In this document: positions 27,570 through 35,704 of the stretch, piece after piece
Layout of the letters: each line of letters begins with the position of its first letter
Position numbering within the stretch: position 1 is the stretch's first letter
Assembly (NCBI RefSeq): GCF_004359985.1
Contig: NZ_SMRO01000003.1
Span: forward strand, 914,206 to 978,205
Direction: 5' to 3'
Source of the DNA: Paraburkholderia flava
Lineage (GTDB): Bacteria; Pseudomonadota; Gammaproteobacteria; Burkholderiales; Burkholderiaceae
Length of the DNA stretch: 64,000 bases
Notes under the pieces: generated by a model
Told to the model about the DNA's origin: nothing
Seen by the model: the letters and a program-made list of their open reading frames with translations, nothing else
Databases searched by the model: none
Made by a program: the position numbers and the translations under genes

Positions 27570-29375
27570 GTGAAACGTGCTTTGCTGATGCTGTTGACCG
27601 TGCTGCTCGGCTGCCTGCCGGGGATGGCGCATGCGTGGTGGCAGAACGACTGGTCGTATCGCAAGGCGATCACGATCGATACCGGGCCGAAGGGCGCGAA
27701 TCTTACCGATGCCGCAGGCCGTACGCCATTGTTGATTCGCCTGCACTCGGGCAATTTCCAGTTCGATGGTCTGCAGGATAGCGGTGCCGACATCCGCTTC
27801 GTCGCCGCCGACGACAAGACGCCGCTCAACTATCACATCGAGCAGTACGACCCGGTGCTCGGCGTCGCACTGGTCTGGATCGATGTGCCGTCGCTGCCTG
27901 CAGGCTCGACGCAGCCGCTGTGGATGTACTACGGCAACACCAAGGCGCCGGACGGCGCGAAGGCGGCCGAGACATTCGACGCGGACTACACGCTCGTCTA
28001 TCACTTCAACGGCGCGGCCGGCGCCCCGCCGAAGGACGTGACCGCGTATGCGAACAACGCGCAGAGCGCACCGGCGCGGATTGCCGAAGACGGCATCGTC
28101 GGTAAGGCAGCGCAGTTCAATGGCGCGAGTCCGCTGAACCTGCCGGCGAGTCCGTCGCTGGCAGTGACGGCCGGTGGTGCATTCACGTTCAGTGCGTGGG
28201 TCAAGCCTGCCGCGCTGACACCGCAGACGCTGCTGTACAGCCGTCGCGATGGCGCGAATGCGTTGTTCGTCGGGCTCGACAACGGCGTGCCGTTCGCCGA
28301 GATCGACGGCGGCACGGCGCCGGTGCGTGTGGCCGGGACGCAGCCCGTCGCAGCGAATCAATGGAGCGCGATTGCGTTCACCGCCGACGGCAAGAACCTC
28401 ACGCTGTACGTCGGCGGCAAGCAGGTTGCGCAGAGCGCCGGCGCATTGCCTGCGCTCAATACCGCAGCGGTGGTCGGCGGCGACGTCGCGAATGCGCCTG
28501 CGGGCACGACGACCTTCACGGGCTACACCGGCGAGATCGACGAACTGCGTCTGTCGAAGGTCGCACGTTCCGCTTCAACGCTTGCAATCGACGCGCTGTC
28601 GCAAGGCGCCGAATCGAAACTGGTCGACTACGGCGCTGACGAAAAGCAGTCGGGCTTCGGCTTCGGTTACTTCGGTGTGATCGTGCATTCGGTCACCGTC
28701 GATGCGTGGGTCGTGATCGGCATCCTGCTGCTGATGGCGTTCGTATCGTGGGTCGTGATGTGGACGAAGGCGACCTACGTCGGCACCGTCGACAAGGCGA
28801 ACAACTTCTTCATCGAGCGTTTCCGCGCGGTGGCCGGCAAGCATCTGGTCGGGCTCGCGCATGCGGACGACAAGACCGACGAAGGCCGACGTCTGCATCG
28901 CTCGTCGCTGTACCGGCTGTACAAGGCAGGCGTCGACGAGATTCACAGCCGCGTCGATACCAATGGACGCACGGTGATCACCGCCGAATCGATCGAAGCG
29001 ATCCGCGCATCGATGGACGCGACGCTCGTGCGCGAGAACCAGAAGCTGTCGAAGTCGATGGTGCTGCTGACGATCGCGATTTCGGGCGGTCCGTTCCTCG
29101 GTCTGCTCGGCACGGTGGTCGGCGTGATGATCACGTTCGCCGCGATCGCCGCAGCCGGCGACGTCAACGTGAACGCGATCGCGCCGGGTATCGCCGCTGC
29201 GCTGCTCGCGACGGTGACAGGTCTGTTCGTCGCGATTCCTGCGCTGTTTGGCTACAACTACCTGCTGATCCGCAACAAGAACGTGACCGCGAACATGCAG
29301 GTGTTCGTCGACGAATTCGTCACGCGGCTCGCCGAGGCACACCGCTCGGCCGATCATTCGCTCGCCGCGGATTGA
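27570..29375 (+). CDS. exbB: DUF2341 - LamG-like - MotA/TolQ/ExbB fusion protein
   Basis: ExbB forms the proton channel that powers TonB. Here a 601-residue protein carries a signal peptide (1-22), a DUF2341 domain (WWQNDWSYRKAITID... LWMYYGNT, ~23-130), and a concanavalin A/LamG-like lectin domain (VYHFNGAAGAPPKD ... YTGEIDELRLSKVARS, ~145-350). A transmembrane helix follows near 374-396, then a canonical ExbB proton-channel core: SMVLLTIAISGGPFLGLLGTV (~493-520) and APGIAAALLATVTGLFVAIPA (~535-560). A periplasmic glycan-binding-like head of ~350 residues is thus fused to a proton channel. The GTG start follows GAGAGGGAGAGG. exbD and tonB-like genes follow directly, and tpsB precedes, so the motor may serve the exoprotein system. 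Confidence 0.9.
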   Translation: MKRALLMLLTVLLGCLPGMAHAWWQNDWSYRKAITIDTGPKGANLTDAAGRTPLLIRLHSGNFQFDGLQDSGADIRFVAADDKTPLNYHIEQYDPVLGVALVWIDVPSLPAGSTQPLWMYYGNTKAPDGAKAAETFDADYTLVYHFNGAAGAPPKDVTAYANNAQSAPARIAEDGIVGKAAQFNGASPLNLPASPSLAVTAGGAFTFSAWVKPAALTPQTLLYSRRDGANALFVGLDNGVPFAEIDGGTAPVRVAGTQPVAANQWSAIAFTADGKNLTLYVGGKQVAQSAGALPALNTAAVVGGDVANAPAGTTTFTGYTGEIDELRLSKVARSASTLAIDALSQGAESKLVDYGADEKQSGFGFGYFGVIVHSVTVDAWVVIGILLLMAFVSWVVMWTKATYVGTVDKANNFFIERFRAVAGKHLVGLAHADDKTDEGRRLHRSSLYRLYKAGVDEIHSRVDTNGRTVITAESIEAIRASMDATLVRENQKLSKSMVLLTIAISGGPFLGLLGTVVGVMITFAAIAAAGDVNVNAIAPGIAAALLATVTGLFVAIPALFGYNYLLIRNKNVTANMQVFVDEFVTRLAEAHRSADHSLAAD

Positions 29376-29400
29376 CACGGATTGAACCGGGAGAACTGCG

Positions 29401-29808
29401 ATGCAGGTTCAGGACGACGACAAGCCCTACGACGACATCAACATCACGCCGATGCTGGACCTGGCGTACGTGCTGCTGATCATCTTCATCATCATGACGA
29501 CCGCGTCGGTGCAGGGCATCAAGGTCGATCTGCCGAAGGCGAGTTCGGCGACGAGCCTCGCGAAGCCGAAGACGAAGGCGATTACCGTCGCGGACTCGGG
29601 GCAACTCTTTCTCGACGCGTACCCGGTGACGATGGCCGAACTCGAAGACCGGCTGCGCACGCAGAAAGCGCTGTCGCCGGATTTTCCGATCGTGCTGAAG
29701 GGCGACGCGACCGTGCAGTACCAGCGCGTGATGGACGTGCTCGATCTGCTGCGTCGTCTCGATCTGTCGCAGGTCGGTCTCGTGACCGGCAAGAGCAAGG
29801 CGAGCTAA
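29401..29808 (+). CDS. exbD: Biopolymer transporter ExbD
   Basis: This 135-residue protein starts with a short cytoplasmic tail and the signature NITPMLDLAYVLLIIFIIM. Asp20 within the single transmembrane helix corresponds to the essential proton-carrying Asp of ExbD/TolR. The periplasmic domain runs from ~45 to the end (LPKASSA ... GDATVQYQRVMDVLDLL). It lies 25 nt after the exbB fusion gene and 12 nt before the tonB-like gene, forming an energising ExbB-ExbD-TonB complex in the inner membrane. Confidence 0.95.
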   Translation: MQVQDDDKPYDDINITPMLDLAYVLLIIFIIMTTASVQGIKVDLPKASSATSLAKPKTKAITVADSGQLFLDAYPVTMAELEDRLRTQKALSPDFPIVLKGDATVQYQRVMDVLDLLRRLDLSQVGLVTGKSKAS

Positions 29809-29820
29809 AGCGAGTCGATC

Positions 29821-30519
29821 ATGGAAATGACCTACAACGGCGGCGGCCCAGGCAAGGGACCGTGGCGCTTCGTCAAACCGGCGGTGATCGTGCTGCTGCT
29901 GATCGCGCTCGCCGCGGCGATCTGGCATTTCGCGAGCCAGACGGCCGGCGTGAAGCGTGCCGAAGCGCCGCAGGTGACGACCGTGATTCCGTTGCCGCCG
30001 CCTCCGCCCCCTCCGCCGCCGCAAAAACCGCCGCCTGAAAAACCCGTCGACGTGAAGACGCCCGTCGACAAACCGACCGACGTACCGAAGCCCGCCGACA
30101 CACCGAAGCCATCGGACAACCAGCCGAAGCAGATGACGATGAACGCGCCGGCACAGGCCGGCACCGACAACTTCGGCATCGGTGCAGGCGACGGTTCGGG
30201 CATGGCCGGCAGCGGCGGGGGTGGACGCTTCGGCAACACGAGCTACGCGCGCTACATCGGCTCGCTGGTTCAGCAGGCAGTGGAGCGCGACAAGAACGTG
30301 CAGGACGCGGGCGGCTCGCGCTTCGAGATGAACGTGAACGTCTGGATGGAGCCTTCGGGGCGCATCACGCGGGCGGAGGTCGCGAAGTCGACGGGCGACG
30401 CGAAGCTCGACGCCGCCGTCGTCGCTGCGGTGCTGGCGATGGGCAAGGTCGACGAGGTCCCGCCGCCGAACGCGGTGTATCCGGCGCTCGTCAAGCTGCA
30501 CGGCCGGGCGCCGGCCTGA
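29821..30519 (+). CDS. tonB: TonB-like energy transducer
   Basis: This 232-residue protein has an N-terminal membrane anchor (~19-38), a periplasm-spanning Pro-rich linker starting with a run of ten prolines (IPLPPPPPPPPPP-like, ~59-105), a Gly-rich hinge and a C-terminal TonB-type domain (~140-230: RFEMNVNVWMEPSGRITRAE, KLDAAVVAAVLAM). No TonB-dependent receptor is encoded here; the partners could be the TpsB or the Porin_5-type protein of this operon or something elsewhere. It continues the exbB-exbD operon. Confidence 0.92.
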   Translation: MEMTYNGGGPGKGPWRFVKPAVIVLLLIALAAAIWHFASQTAGVKRAEAPQVTTVIPLPPPPPPPPPQKPPPEKPVDVKTPVDKPTDVPKPADTPKPSDNQPKQMTMNAPAQAGTDNFGIGAGDGSGMAGSGGGGRFGNTSYARYIGSLVQQAVERDKNVQDAGGSRFEMNVNVWMEPSGRITRAEVAKSTGDAKLDAAVVAAVLAMGKVDEVPPPNAVYPALVKLHGRAPA

Positions 30520-30611
30520 CGCGCGCATAGACAACACATACGCACGCCGAACGCACAGATCGCACGACAGGTACGCAAAGCATGCAATTCGACATCAAGT
30601 GGAGAACGGGA

Positions 30612-32444
30612 ATGCAGATCAGGACGGCACGGGGTGGCCGCAATCCTCAACGCGCGGAGCCGCGTCTGCGCGGCACGCGCATCGCTGTCGCGGCGCTCGG
30701 TCTCGTGCTCGCCACAGCGGCGCACGCACAGTCGCTCGAAGATCAGGCTGCGACCGGCAGCGCATCGCCGACCGAGAGCACGGTGATCAACCTGATCAAC
30801 CTGCTGGTGAAGCGCGGCGTGATCACCCAGGCGAGTGCAAACGACCTGATCCGCGAAGCCCGCACCGAGACTGCGCAGGCGAAGGCCGCGAATGCGCGGG
30901 CGGCGAATGCAACGAATGGACGCGCCGGCACGGCGGTCGCAGGCGCGGCGATCGTCAACGGTCCGACGCAACCCGGCGACGTCGCGGTGCCGTACGTGCC
31001 GCAGGTGGTGCGTGACCAGATCAAGTCCGAGGTGAAGCAGGAAGTGATGGCGCAGGCGAAGGCCGAGAACTGGGCGCAGCCGAACACGTTCCCCGACTGG
31101 GTATCGCGGATCAAGCTCGACGGCGATCTGCGCGTGCGCGACGAATATCACTTCTATTCGAACCGCAACGCGACCGGCCTGACGAACTTCGCGGCGATCA
31201 ACGCGGGTAGCCCGTACGACATCAACCAGAACACGACCAAGTCGCTACCGCCGACGCTCAACACGACGCAGAACCGCAACAACCTCGAACGGTATCGCGC
31301 GCGTCTTGGTGTGACCGCGACGCTGTCCGACGAATTCACCGCCGGCATCCAGCTCGCGAGCGGCAACGACAACGGCCCCGTGTCGACGACGGCAACGGCA
31401 GGCGGCGGCTTCGCGAAGAAGAGCATCTGGCTGAACAAGGCCTACATTGCGTATCAGCCGACGGCATGGCTGAACATCACCGGCGGCCGTTTCGACAATC
31501 CGTTCTTCTCGTCGGATCTGCTGTTCGCGAACGACCTCGAAATGGACGGCCTCGCGGCGAACTTCCGTCACGCGTTGCCCGCTGATCCCGACGTCACGCT
31601 GTTCGGCACGCTCGGCGTGTTCCCGATCCAGTACACGGCGGAAAGCTTCCCGTCGACGAGCATCGACAAGGCCGGCAGCGACACGAAGTGGATGTTCGGC
31701 GCGCAGTTCGGCGCGGAGTGGAAGATCAACGAGCAGAACCGCGTGAAGGGTGCGCTCGCGTACTACGACTTCCAGAACATGCGCGGCACGTTGTCGTCGC
31801 CGTGCGCGGTGTATCTCGGCGCGCAGAGCTGTAGCACCGACAACGAAGCACCGGCGTTCATGCAGGGCGGCAATACGCTGATCGCGCTGCGTAACATCGC
31901 GCAGGACCCGAACGCCGGGCCGGGTCTGACGCCCGATCCGCAGCTGTTCGGGCTGGCGTTCAACTACCGGCTCTTCGACATCAAGGCGCAGTGGGACACG
32001 GTCATCGCCGATCGCGTGAAGGTGCGACTCGATGGCGAGTACGTGCGCAACCTCGCGTACAACGAGAACAAGGCGTTCAGCGCGGCGACGCTGCCCGTGA
32101 ACAACTACGAGGCGAGCGCGGCGAATCCGACGCGCTCGGACTTCCGTAGCGGTCCGAACGGCTACATGGCGAAGGCGACGATCGGCGAGCCCGATCCGAA
32201 GAGCAAGGGCCAGTGGAATTTCTCGATCGCGTACAAGTATCTGCAGCCTGATGCGACGCTCGATGCGTTCACCGATCCCGACTTCCATCTGGGCGGCACG
32301 AATGCGCGCGGCTACATCATCGGCGCCGCGTATGCGGTTGCGCGCGACACGTGGCTCTCCGCGCGTTACCTGAGCGCGAAGGAAGTGTACGGGCCGCCGG
32401 TGTCGATCGACGTGCTGCAGATCGAACTGAACGCACGCTTCTGA
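30612..32444 (+). CDS. Putative porin (Porin_5 family) outer-membrane protein
   Basis: This 610-residue protein has a long signal (ALGLVLATAAHAQS), a short helical region predicted to be coiled-coil (NLINLLVKRGVITQASANDLI ... KSEVKQEVMAQAKAEN) and a beta-barrel opening KLDGDLRVRDEYHFY with IWLNKAYIAYQPTAWLNITG. It ends in IELNARF with the outer-membrane C-terminal Phe. This resembles the 'putative porin' (PF16930) family, in which an N-terminal periplasmic trimerisation segment precedes the barrel. ATG 30612 has GGAG 7 nt upstream and is preferred over ATG 30582. The neighbouring tonB/exb genes suggest it may be the energised outer-membrane partner, but no TonB box was identified. Confidence 0.8.
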   Translation: MQIRTARGGRNPQRAEPRLRGTRIAVAALGLVLATAAHAQSLEDQAATGSASPTESTVINLINLLVKRGVITQASANDLIREARTETAQAKAANARAANATNGRAGTAVAGAAIVNGPTQPGDVAVPYVPQVVRDQIKSEVKQEVMAQAKAENWAQPNTFPDWVSRIKLDGDLRVRDEYHFYSNRNATGLTNFAAINAGSPYDINQNTTKSLPPTLNTTQNRNNLERYRARLGVTATLSDEFTAGIQLASGNDNGPVSTTATAGGGFAKKSIWLNKAYIAYQPTAWLNITGGRFDNPFFSSDLLFANDLEMDGLAANFRHALPADPDVTLFGTLGVFPIQYTAESFPSTSIDKAGSDTKWMFGAQFGAEWKINEQNRVKGALAYYDFQNMRGTLSSPCAVYLGAQSCSTDNEAPAFMQGGNTLIALRNIAQDPNAGPGLTPDPQLFGLAFNYRLFDIKAQWDTVIADRVKVRLDGEYVRNLAYNENKAFSAATLPVNNYEASAANPTRSDFRSGPNGYMAKATIGEPDPKSKGQWNFSIAYKYLQPDATLDAFTDPDFHLGGTNARGYIIGAAYAVARDTWLSARYLSAKEVYGPPVSIDVLQIELNARF

Positions 32445-32452
32445 GGCCCCCC

Positions 32453-33169
32453 ATGAAGCCAGTTATCGGAACAGCCTGCGTCAGCGTGCGTGCTCTCTGC
32501 GCCGCTGTATGCGCGGGCACGCTGCTGTGTGCCGCATTGCCCGCGCATGCGCAGAGCATCGAAGAGCGTCTGCGCACCCAGTTGCGCACGACAGCGCAGC
32601 AGTTGCGCGAACTGCAGGACGCCCAGGCGCAATCGCAGGCGGACCGCGCGCAGGCGGAACAGCAGCGCGACAAGGCGCTTGCCGATCTGAAGGCCGCGCA
32701 GGCCGAGCTTGCATCGTCGAAGGGCAAGCCCGACGCGCAGGCGGCGCTGCAACGCGAACTCTCCGCAGAAAAGGCGGCGCGCGCGCAGGACAGCCAGCAG
32801 CTCGCGAAATACCGCGCCGCGTACGAGCAACAGGTCGCCGCACTGCGCACGCACGGTGCCGAGCAGGAGCGTCAGCAGGGCGCGCTGAAGGCGCGCGCGG
32901 CGCAGCTGCAAGTGTGCGAGGCGAAGAACGCGCAGCTGTACGACGTCGGGCAGGAGGTGTTGTCCGCGTACGAGCACGTCGGCATCGGTTCGATTTTCAG
33001 TTCACGCGAACCGTTCGCGCAAAGCGCACGCGTGAAGTACGATCAGATTGCGCAGGGCTATGGCGACCGTCTGTATGCGGGCAAGTACGATCCGCGGGCT
33101 CCGTTGCCTGCGTCGGGTGTAGCGGCTGCGTCGGCGGTAGCGGCGCCGTCCGCTGCATCCGCGCCCTAG
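32453..33169 (+). CDS. Periplasmic coiled-coil protein
   Basis: This 238-residue protein has a signal peptide (LCAALPAHAQS, ~34 residues) followed by a Gln/Ala/Glu-rich helical region (~35-165) with heptad-like repeats, a conserved-looking end (GQEVLSAYEHVGIGSIFSS, VKYDQIAQGYGDRLY) and an Ala-rich tail. I do not recognise a named family. It starts 8 nt after the porin gene and is co-directional with the exb/ton genes. A periplasmic scaffold or chaperone-like role for the exoprotein system is possible but only inferred from context. Confidence 0.8.
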   Translation: MKPVIGTACVSVRALCAAVCAGTLLCAALPAHAQSIEERLRTQLRTTAQQLRELQDAQAQSQADRAQAEQQRDKALADLKAAQAELASSKGKPDAQAALQRELSAEKAARAQDSQQLAKYRAAYEQQVAALRTHGAEQERQQGALKARAAQLQVCEAKNAQLYDVGQEVLSAYEHVGIGSIFSSREPFAQSARVKYDQIAQGYGDRLYAGKYDPRAPLPASGVAAASAVAAPSAASAP

Positions 33170-33223
33170 ACATTCCGCTGCGGTGCATCACCATGCCGCG
33201 TCGATAACCGGAGAATCCGACTC

Positions 33224-33808
33224 ATGAATACCAACACCAACGAATCGCAGCAGGACAACGGCGCCGCGCATTTTGCCGGCACGCCGATCGAAACGATCCA
33301 CGTCGAACAGCTAGCCGATATCTTCAAGGCTGCAGGCTATCGCGTGACCGCTGCCGAGTACGACGGCGGCGTGCAACTGATGAGCGCGAGCCAGGGCGTC
33401 GGCTTCACGGTGCGCTTCGGCAACCCCGCACCGGCCGATGCAGCGGATGCCGCCGCGCCTGCCGCATTTTTCGACTACACGCTGAGCTGCGCGCTGCAGG
33501 TGCAGGGCGAACTGCCCGCCGAACTCGTGTCCGCATGGAATCGCACGAAGCGTTTCGCGCGACTGTCCGCGCATCAGCAGTTTCTCGTGCTGGAGATGGA
33601 CGTCGTCGTGGCCGGTGGCGTGAGCGAGCGCCACATCCGCTCGACGATCGAACTGTGGGACCGGCTGATTCAGGAGTTCCTGCTGCATCTGCGCAACCGT
33701 CCGGTGTTTGCCGCGGCGGAACAGGCGGCAGCCGGCGCGAAGACCGCGACCGCTGCAACGGATGAAACGACCGCGTCGAAGGACGGCGCGAACCCGACGC
33801 TGCAATGA
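33224..33808 (+). CDS. YbjN domain-containing protein
   Basis: This 194-residue protein without signal peptide has IETIHVEQLADIFKAAGYRV, AEYDGGVQLMSASQGVGFTV, a central YTLSCALQVQ strand, AWNRTKRFARLS and LEMDVVVAGGVSERHI, the pattern of YbjN-type domains (fold related to T3SS chaperones and sensory domains). The C-terminal ~35 residues are low-complexity Ala/Thr/Lys. YbjN proteins are implicated in stress and secretion-associated roles but have no defined activity. It overlaps the next gene by 4 nt (ATGA). Confidence 0.75.
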   Translation: MNTNTNESQQDNGAAHFAGTPIETIHVEQLADIFKAAGYRVTAAEYDGGVQLMSASQGVGFTVRFGNPAPADAADAAAPAAFFDYTLSCALQVQGELPAELVSAWNRTKRFARLSAHQQFLVLEMDVVVAGGVSERHIRSTIELWDRLIQEFLLHLRNRPVFAAAEQAAAGAKTATAATDETTASKDGANPTLQ

Positions 33809-34275
33809 AATCGCGCGGACCGGCCGGCATGTTGTTCGCTGCGGTGCTCACGCTGTTTGGCCACAACGCGGCTGCGCAGGGGCAGCCGGTTGCCGAAAGC
33901 GATGCGCCGCGTGCGTGGGTTGCGTATGCGCAGGCGGTATCGCTGCATTTTCAGGCGGCGCTCGTGGGCGATAGCGAACCGGCGCAGCGCTTCAATGCGT
34001 TTCTAGATGCACGCGACGACGCGGCGGCGAGCGATGCGGCCGTTGGCAACGGTGGCAATGGTGCGAACGCCGGTGCGCAAGTGCCGGCGACGCTGCGCGT
34101 GAAGGCATGGTTCGATGCGTCGGGCCATGTAACGCGAGTCGAGTTCCCGTCGTTCGGCAACGACGCAGCGGACACTGACCTGCGCACGCTGTTGACGCAG
34201 CAGATGAACTTCGCACCGCCGCGCGGCATGCGGCAGCCGGTGGTGGTTCGTATCGGCCTGGCGCCGGCGCAATGA
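33805..34275 (+). CDS. Small secreted protein with TonB C-terminal-like domain
   Basis: This 156-residue protein has a signal peptide (MLFAAVLTLFGHNAAAQ). Its C-terminal part, VPATLRVKAWFDASGHVTRVEF ... MRQPVVVRIGL (~90-155), resembles a TonB/TolA C-terminal fold and the C-terminal domain of the TonB-like protein at 29821 (RFEMNVNVWMEPSGRITRAE). It lacks a Pro-rich linker and membrane anchor. ATG overlaps the previous stop by 4 nt, implying translational coupling. It could be a periplasmic accessory that mimics or competes with TonB; this is inference from a weak resemblance. Confidence 0.7.
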   Translation: MKSRGPAGMLFAAVLTLFGHNAAAQGQPVAESDAPRAWVAYAQAVSLHFQAALVGDSEPAQRFNAFLDARDDAAASDAAVGNGGNGANAGAQVPATLRVKAWFDASGHVTRVEFPSFGNDAADTDLRTLLTQQMNFAPPRGMRQPVVVRIGLAPAQ

Positions 34276-34303
34276 GAGTGTCGACGGAAATGAAGGGGGC
34301 GGT

Positions 34304-35203
34304 ATGAAGGCGATCGTATGGGGCGCGCTGGTGCTCGTTTCGGGGCACGCGCTGGCACAGGGCGACGTGGTGGCAGGAACGGGCAGCACGGCACTCACGC
34401 AGGCCGACGTTGCCGGTTTCGTCCGGACACTGGGCGCGGACAACCGCGCGCGGATCGAAGCCGATCCTGCTGCGCTCGACAATATGGTGCGCGCACGTCT
34501 CGCACAGAAGGTCGTGCTCGCGGAGGCGAAGTCGAAGGGCTGGGATCGTCAGCCGCAGGTGCAGACCGCGATCGACGAAGCGCAGCGCGAGGTCGTCGTG
34601 CGCAGCTATCTGGCGTCGGTCAGTGCGGCACCCGCCGATTACCCGGCCGACGACGACATCCAGCGTGCGTACGATCAGAACAAGGCGGTGTTCATGACGC
34701 CGCGCGCGTTGCATCTCGCGCAGATTTTTGTCGCGGTGCCGCCGGGTGCGGATGCGGCGGTCCGCGAAGCGGCGCGTCAACGCGCGGTCGATCTCGGCCG
34801 CAAGGCGCGTGCGGCCGGTGCGGATTTTGCCGCGCTGGCGAGTGCGAGTGCTGCTGCCATTCCGAATGCACAGGACAAACCGGGCTCGGTGACCGGCGGC
34901 GATCTCGGCTATATCGCCGAGCCGCTGGTCGTGCCGGAGGTGCGCCAGGCGCTCGCAACGATGAAGCCCGGCGACGTGTCCGCGCCGATCGCAACCGCGA
35001 GCGGTTTTCACATCGTCCGGTTGATCGACGTGCGTGCGCCTGTGTTGCGGCCGCTCGCCGACGTGAAGGAGCAGGTACGTGCGTCGCTGCGGCAACAGCG
35101 TGCTCAGCAGAATGCGCAGGCCTACCTCGCGAAGCTCGCGGGCCCTGGTGCGGCTTCGATCGATGAAGACGCGCTCAGGAAAGCGCTGGCTTCCGCGCAA
35201 TGA
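34304..35203 (+). CDS. Parvulin-type peptidyl-prolyl cis-trans isomerase (PpiC/SurA-like), periplasmic
   Basis: This 299-residue protein has a short signal (ALVLVSGHALAQG), a SurA_N-like helical region (TQADVAGFVRTLGADNR ... ARLAQKVVLAEAKSKGW) and a parvulin domain (~135-245): ALHLAQIFVAVP, DFAALASASAAAIPN, GGDLGYIAEPLVVPE, MKPGDVSAPIATASGFHIVRL. Such PPIases assist folding of secreted and outer-membrane proteins. Placement in this operon suggests a dedicated chaperone for the exoprotein or its outer-membrane partners. Pseudomonas aeruginosa also has a PpiC-type gene downstream of exbB2/exbD2. Confidence 0.93.
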   Translation: MKAIVWGALVLVSGHALAQGDVVAGTGSTALTQADVAGFVRTLGADNRARIEADPAALDNMVRARLAQKVVLAEAKSKGWDRQPQVQTAIDEAQREVVVRSYLASVSAAPADYPADDDIQRAYDQNKAVFMTPRALHLAQIFVAVPPGADAAVREAARQRAVDLGRKARAAGADFAALASASAAAIPNAQDKPGSVTGGDLGYIAEPLVVPEVRQALATMKPGDVSAPIATASGFHIVRLIDVRAPVLRPLADVKEQVRASLRQQRAQQNAQAYLAKLAGPGAASIDEDALRKALASAQ

Positions 35204-35210
35204 GTTCGCA

Positions 35211-35663
35211 ATGAACCTCCGCCTGCCGCGATTCGTCATGTACGTGAGCGGTGTGCGTGCTGCGGCGGCTTCGCTGTGGATGCACGTAGGCATGGTGTTC
35301 ATCTGCACGCTGGCGGTAATCGCGTTCCCGTCCGGCCACGCATTCGCGCAGGCTGCATCTGCATCGTCGACGCCGTCCGCGAAGCAGCCGTTGTGCGTCG
35401 ACGCCGAAGTGGATGGCGTGCGCTCGCTGTCGTACGACTGCCTGAGCCGGCAACTCAAGCCGGCCGCTACACCGGAAGACGCGACCGCAGGCGGCACGAG
35501 CGTCGACAGAAAAAGCGCGGCGGAAGCGCTCGCCACGCAGCCGTCGAATCGCGTCGGCACGTTTAACCTGTCCGCCGAGCGCAACCGGTTCGGTTCGAAC
35601 TGGGGCAAGTCCGCGCAGCCGCAGCGTCCGGCGCCGCCTGTCGCGCTGCCGCCGGTGCATTGA
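35211..35663 (+). CDS. Small secreted protein of unknown function
   Basis: This 150-residue protein starts at ATG 35211, 8 nt after the PPIase stop. A hydrophobic signal/anchor lies around residues 17-45 (ASLWMHVGMVFICTLAVIAF ... FAQA). The mature part contains two cysteines (LCVDAEVDGVRSLSYDCLS), probably a disulfide, and a Ser/Pro-rich tail ending PPVALPPVH. I do not recognise a family. It sits between a periplasmic PPIase and a periplasmic protease, so an envelope location is likely. Confidence 0.72.
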   Translation: MNLRLPRFVMYVSGVRAAAASLWMHVGMVFICTLAVIAFPSGHAFAQAASASSTPSAKQPLCVDAEVDGVRSLSYDCLSRQLKPAATPEDATAGGTSVDRKSAAEALATQPSNRVGTFNLSAERNRFGSNWGKSAQPQRPAPPVALPPVH

Positions 35664-35704
35664 CCGGCGCGTTCGCGGCCGGCGTTTTTCGAAAGCGATA
35701 CGAC

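Noticed and set aside
26067..28361. 764-codon minus-strand open frame across tpsB and exbB
   Set aside because: It is antisense to two clear genes, is rich in Arg/His/Val with no domain, and arises from GC-rich third positions of the real frame.
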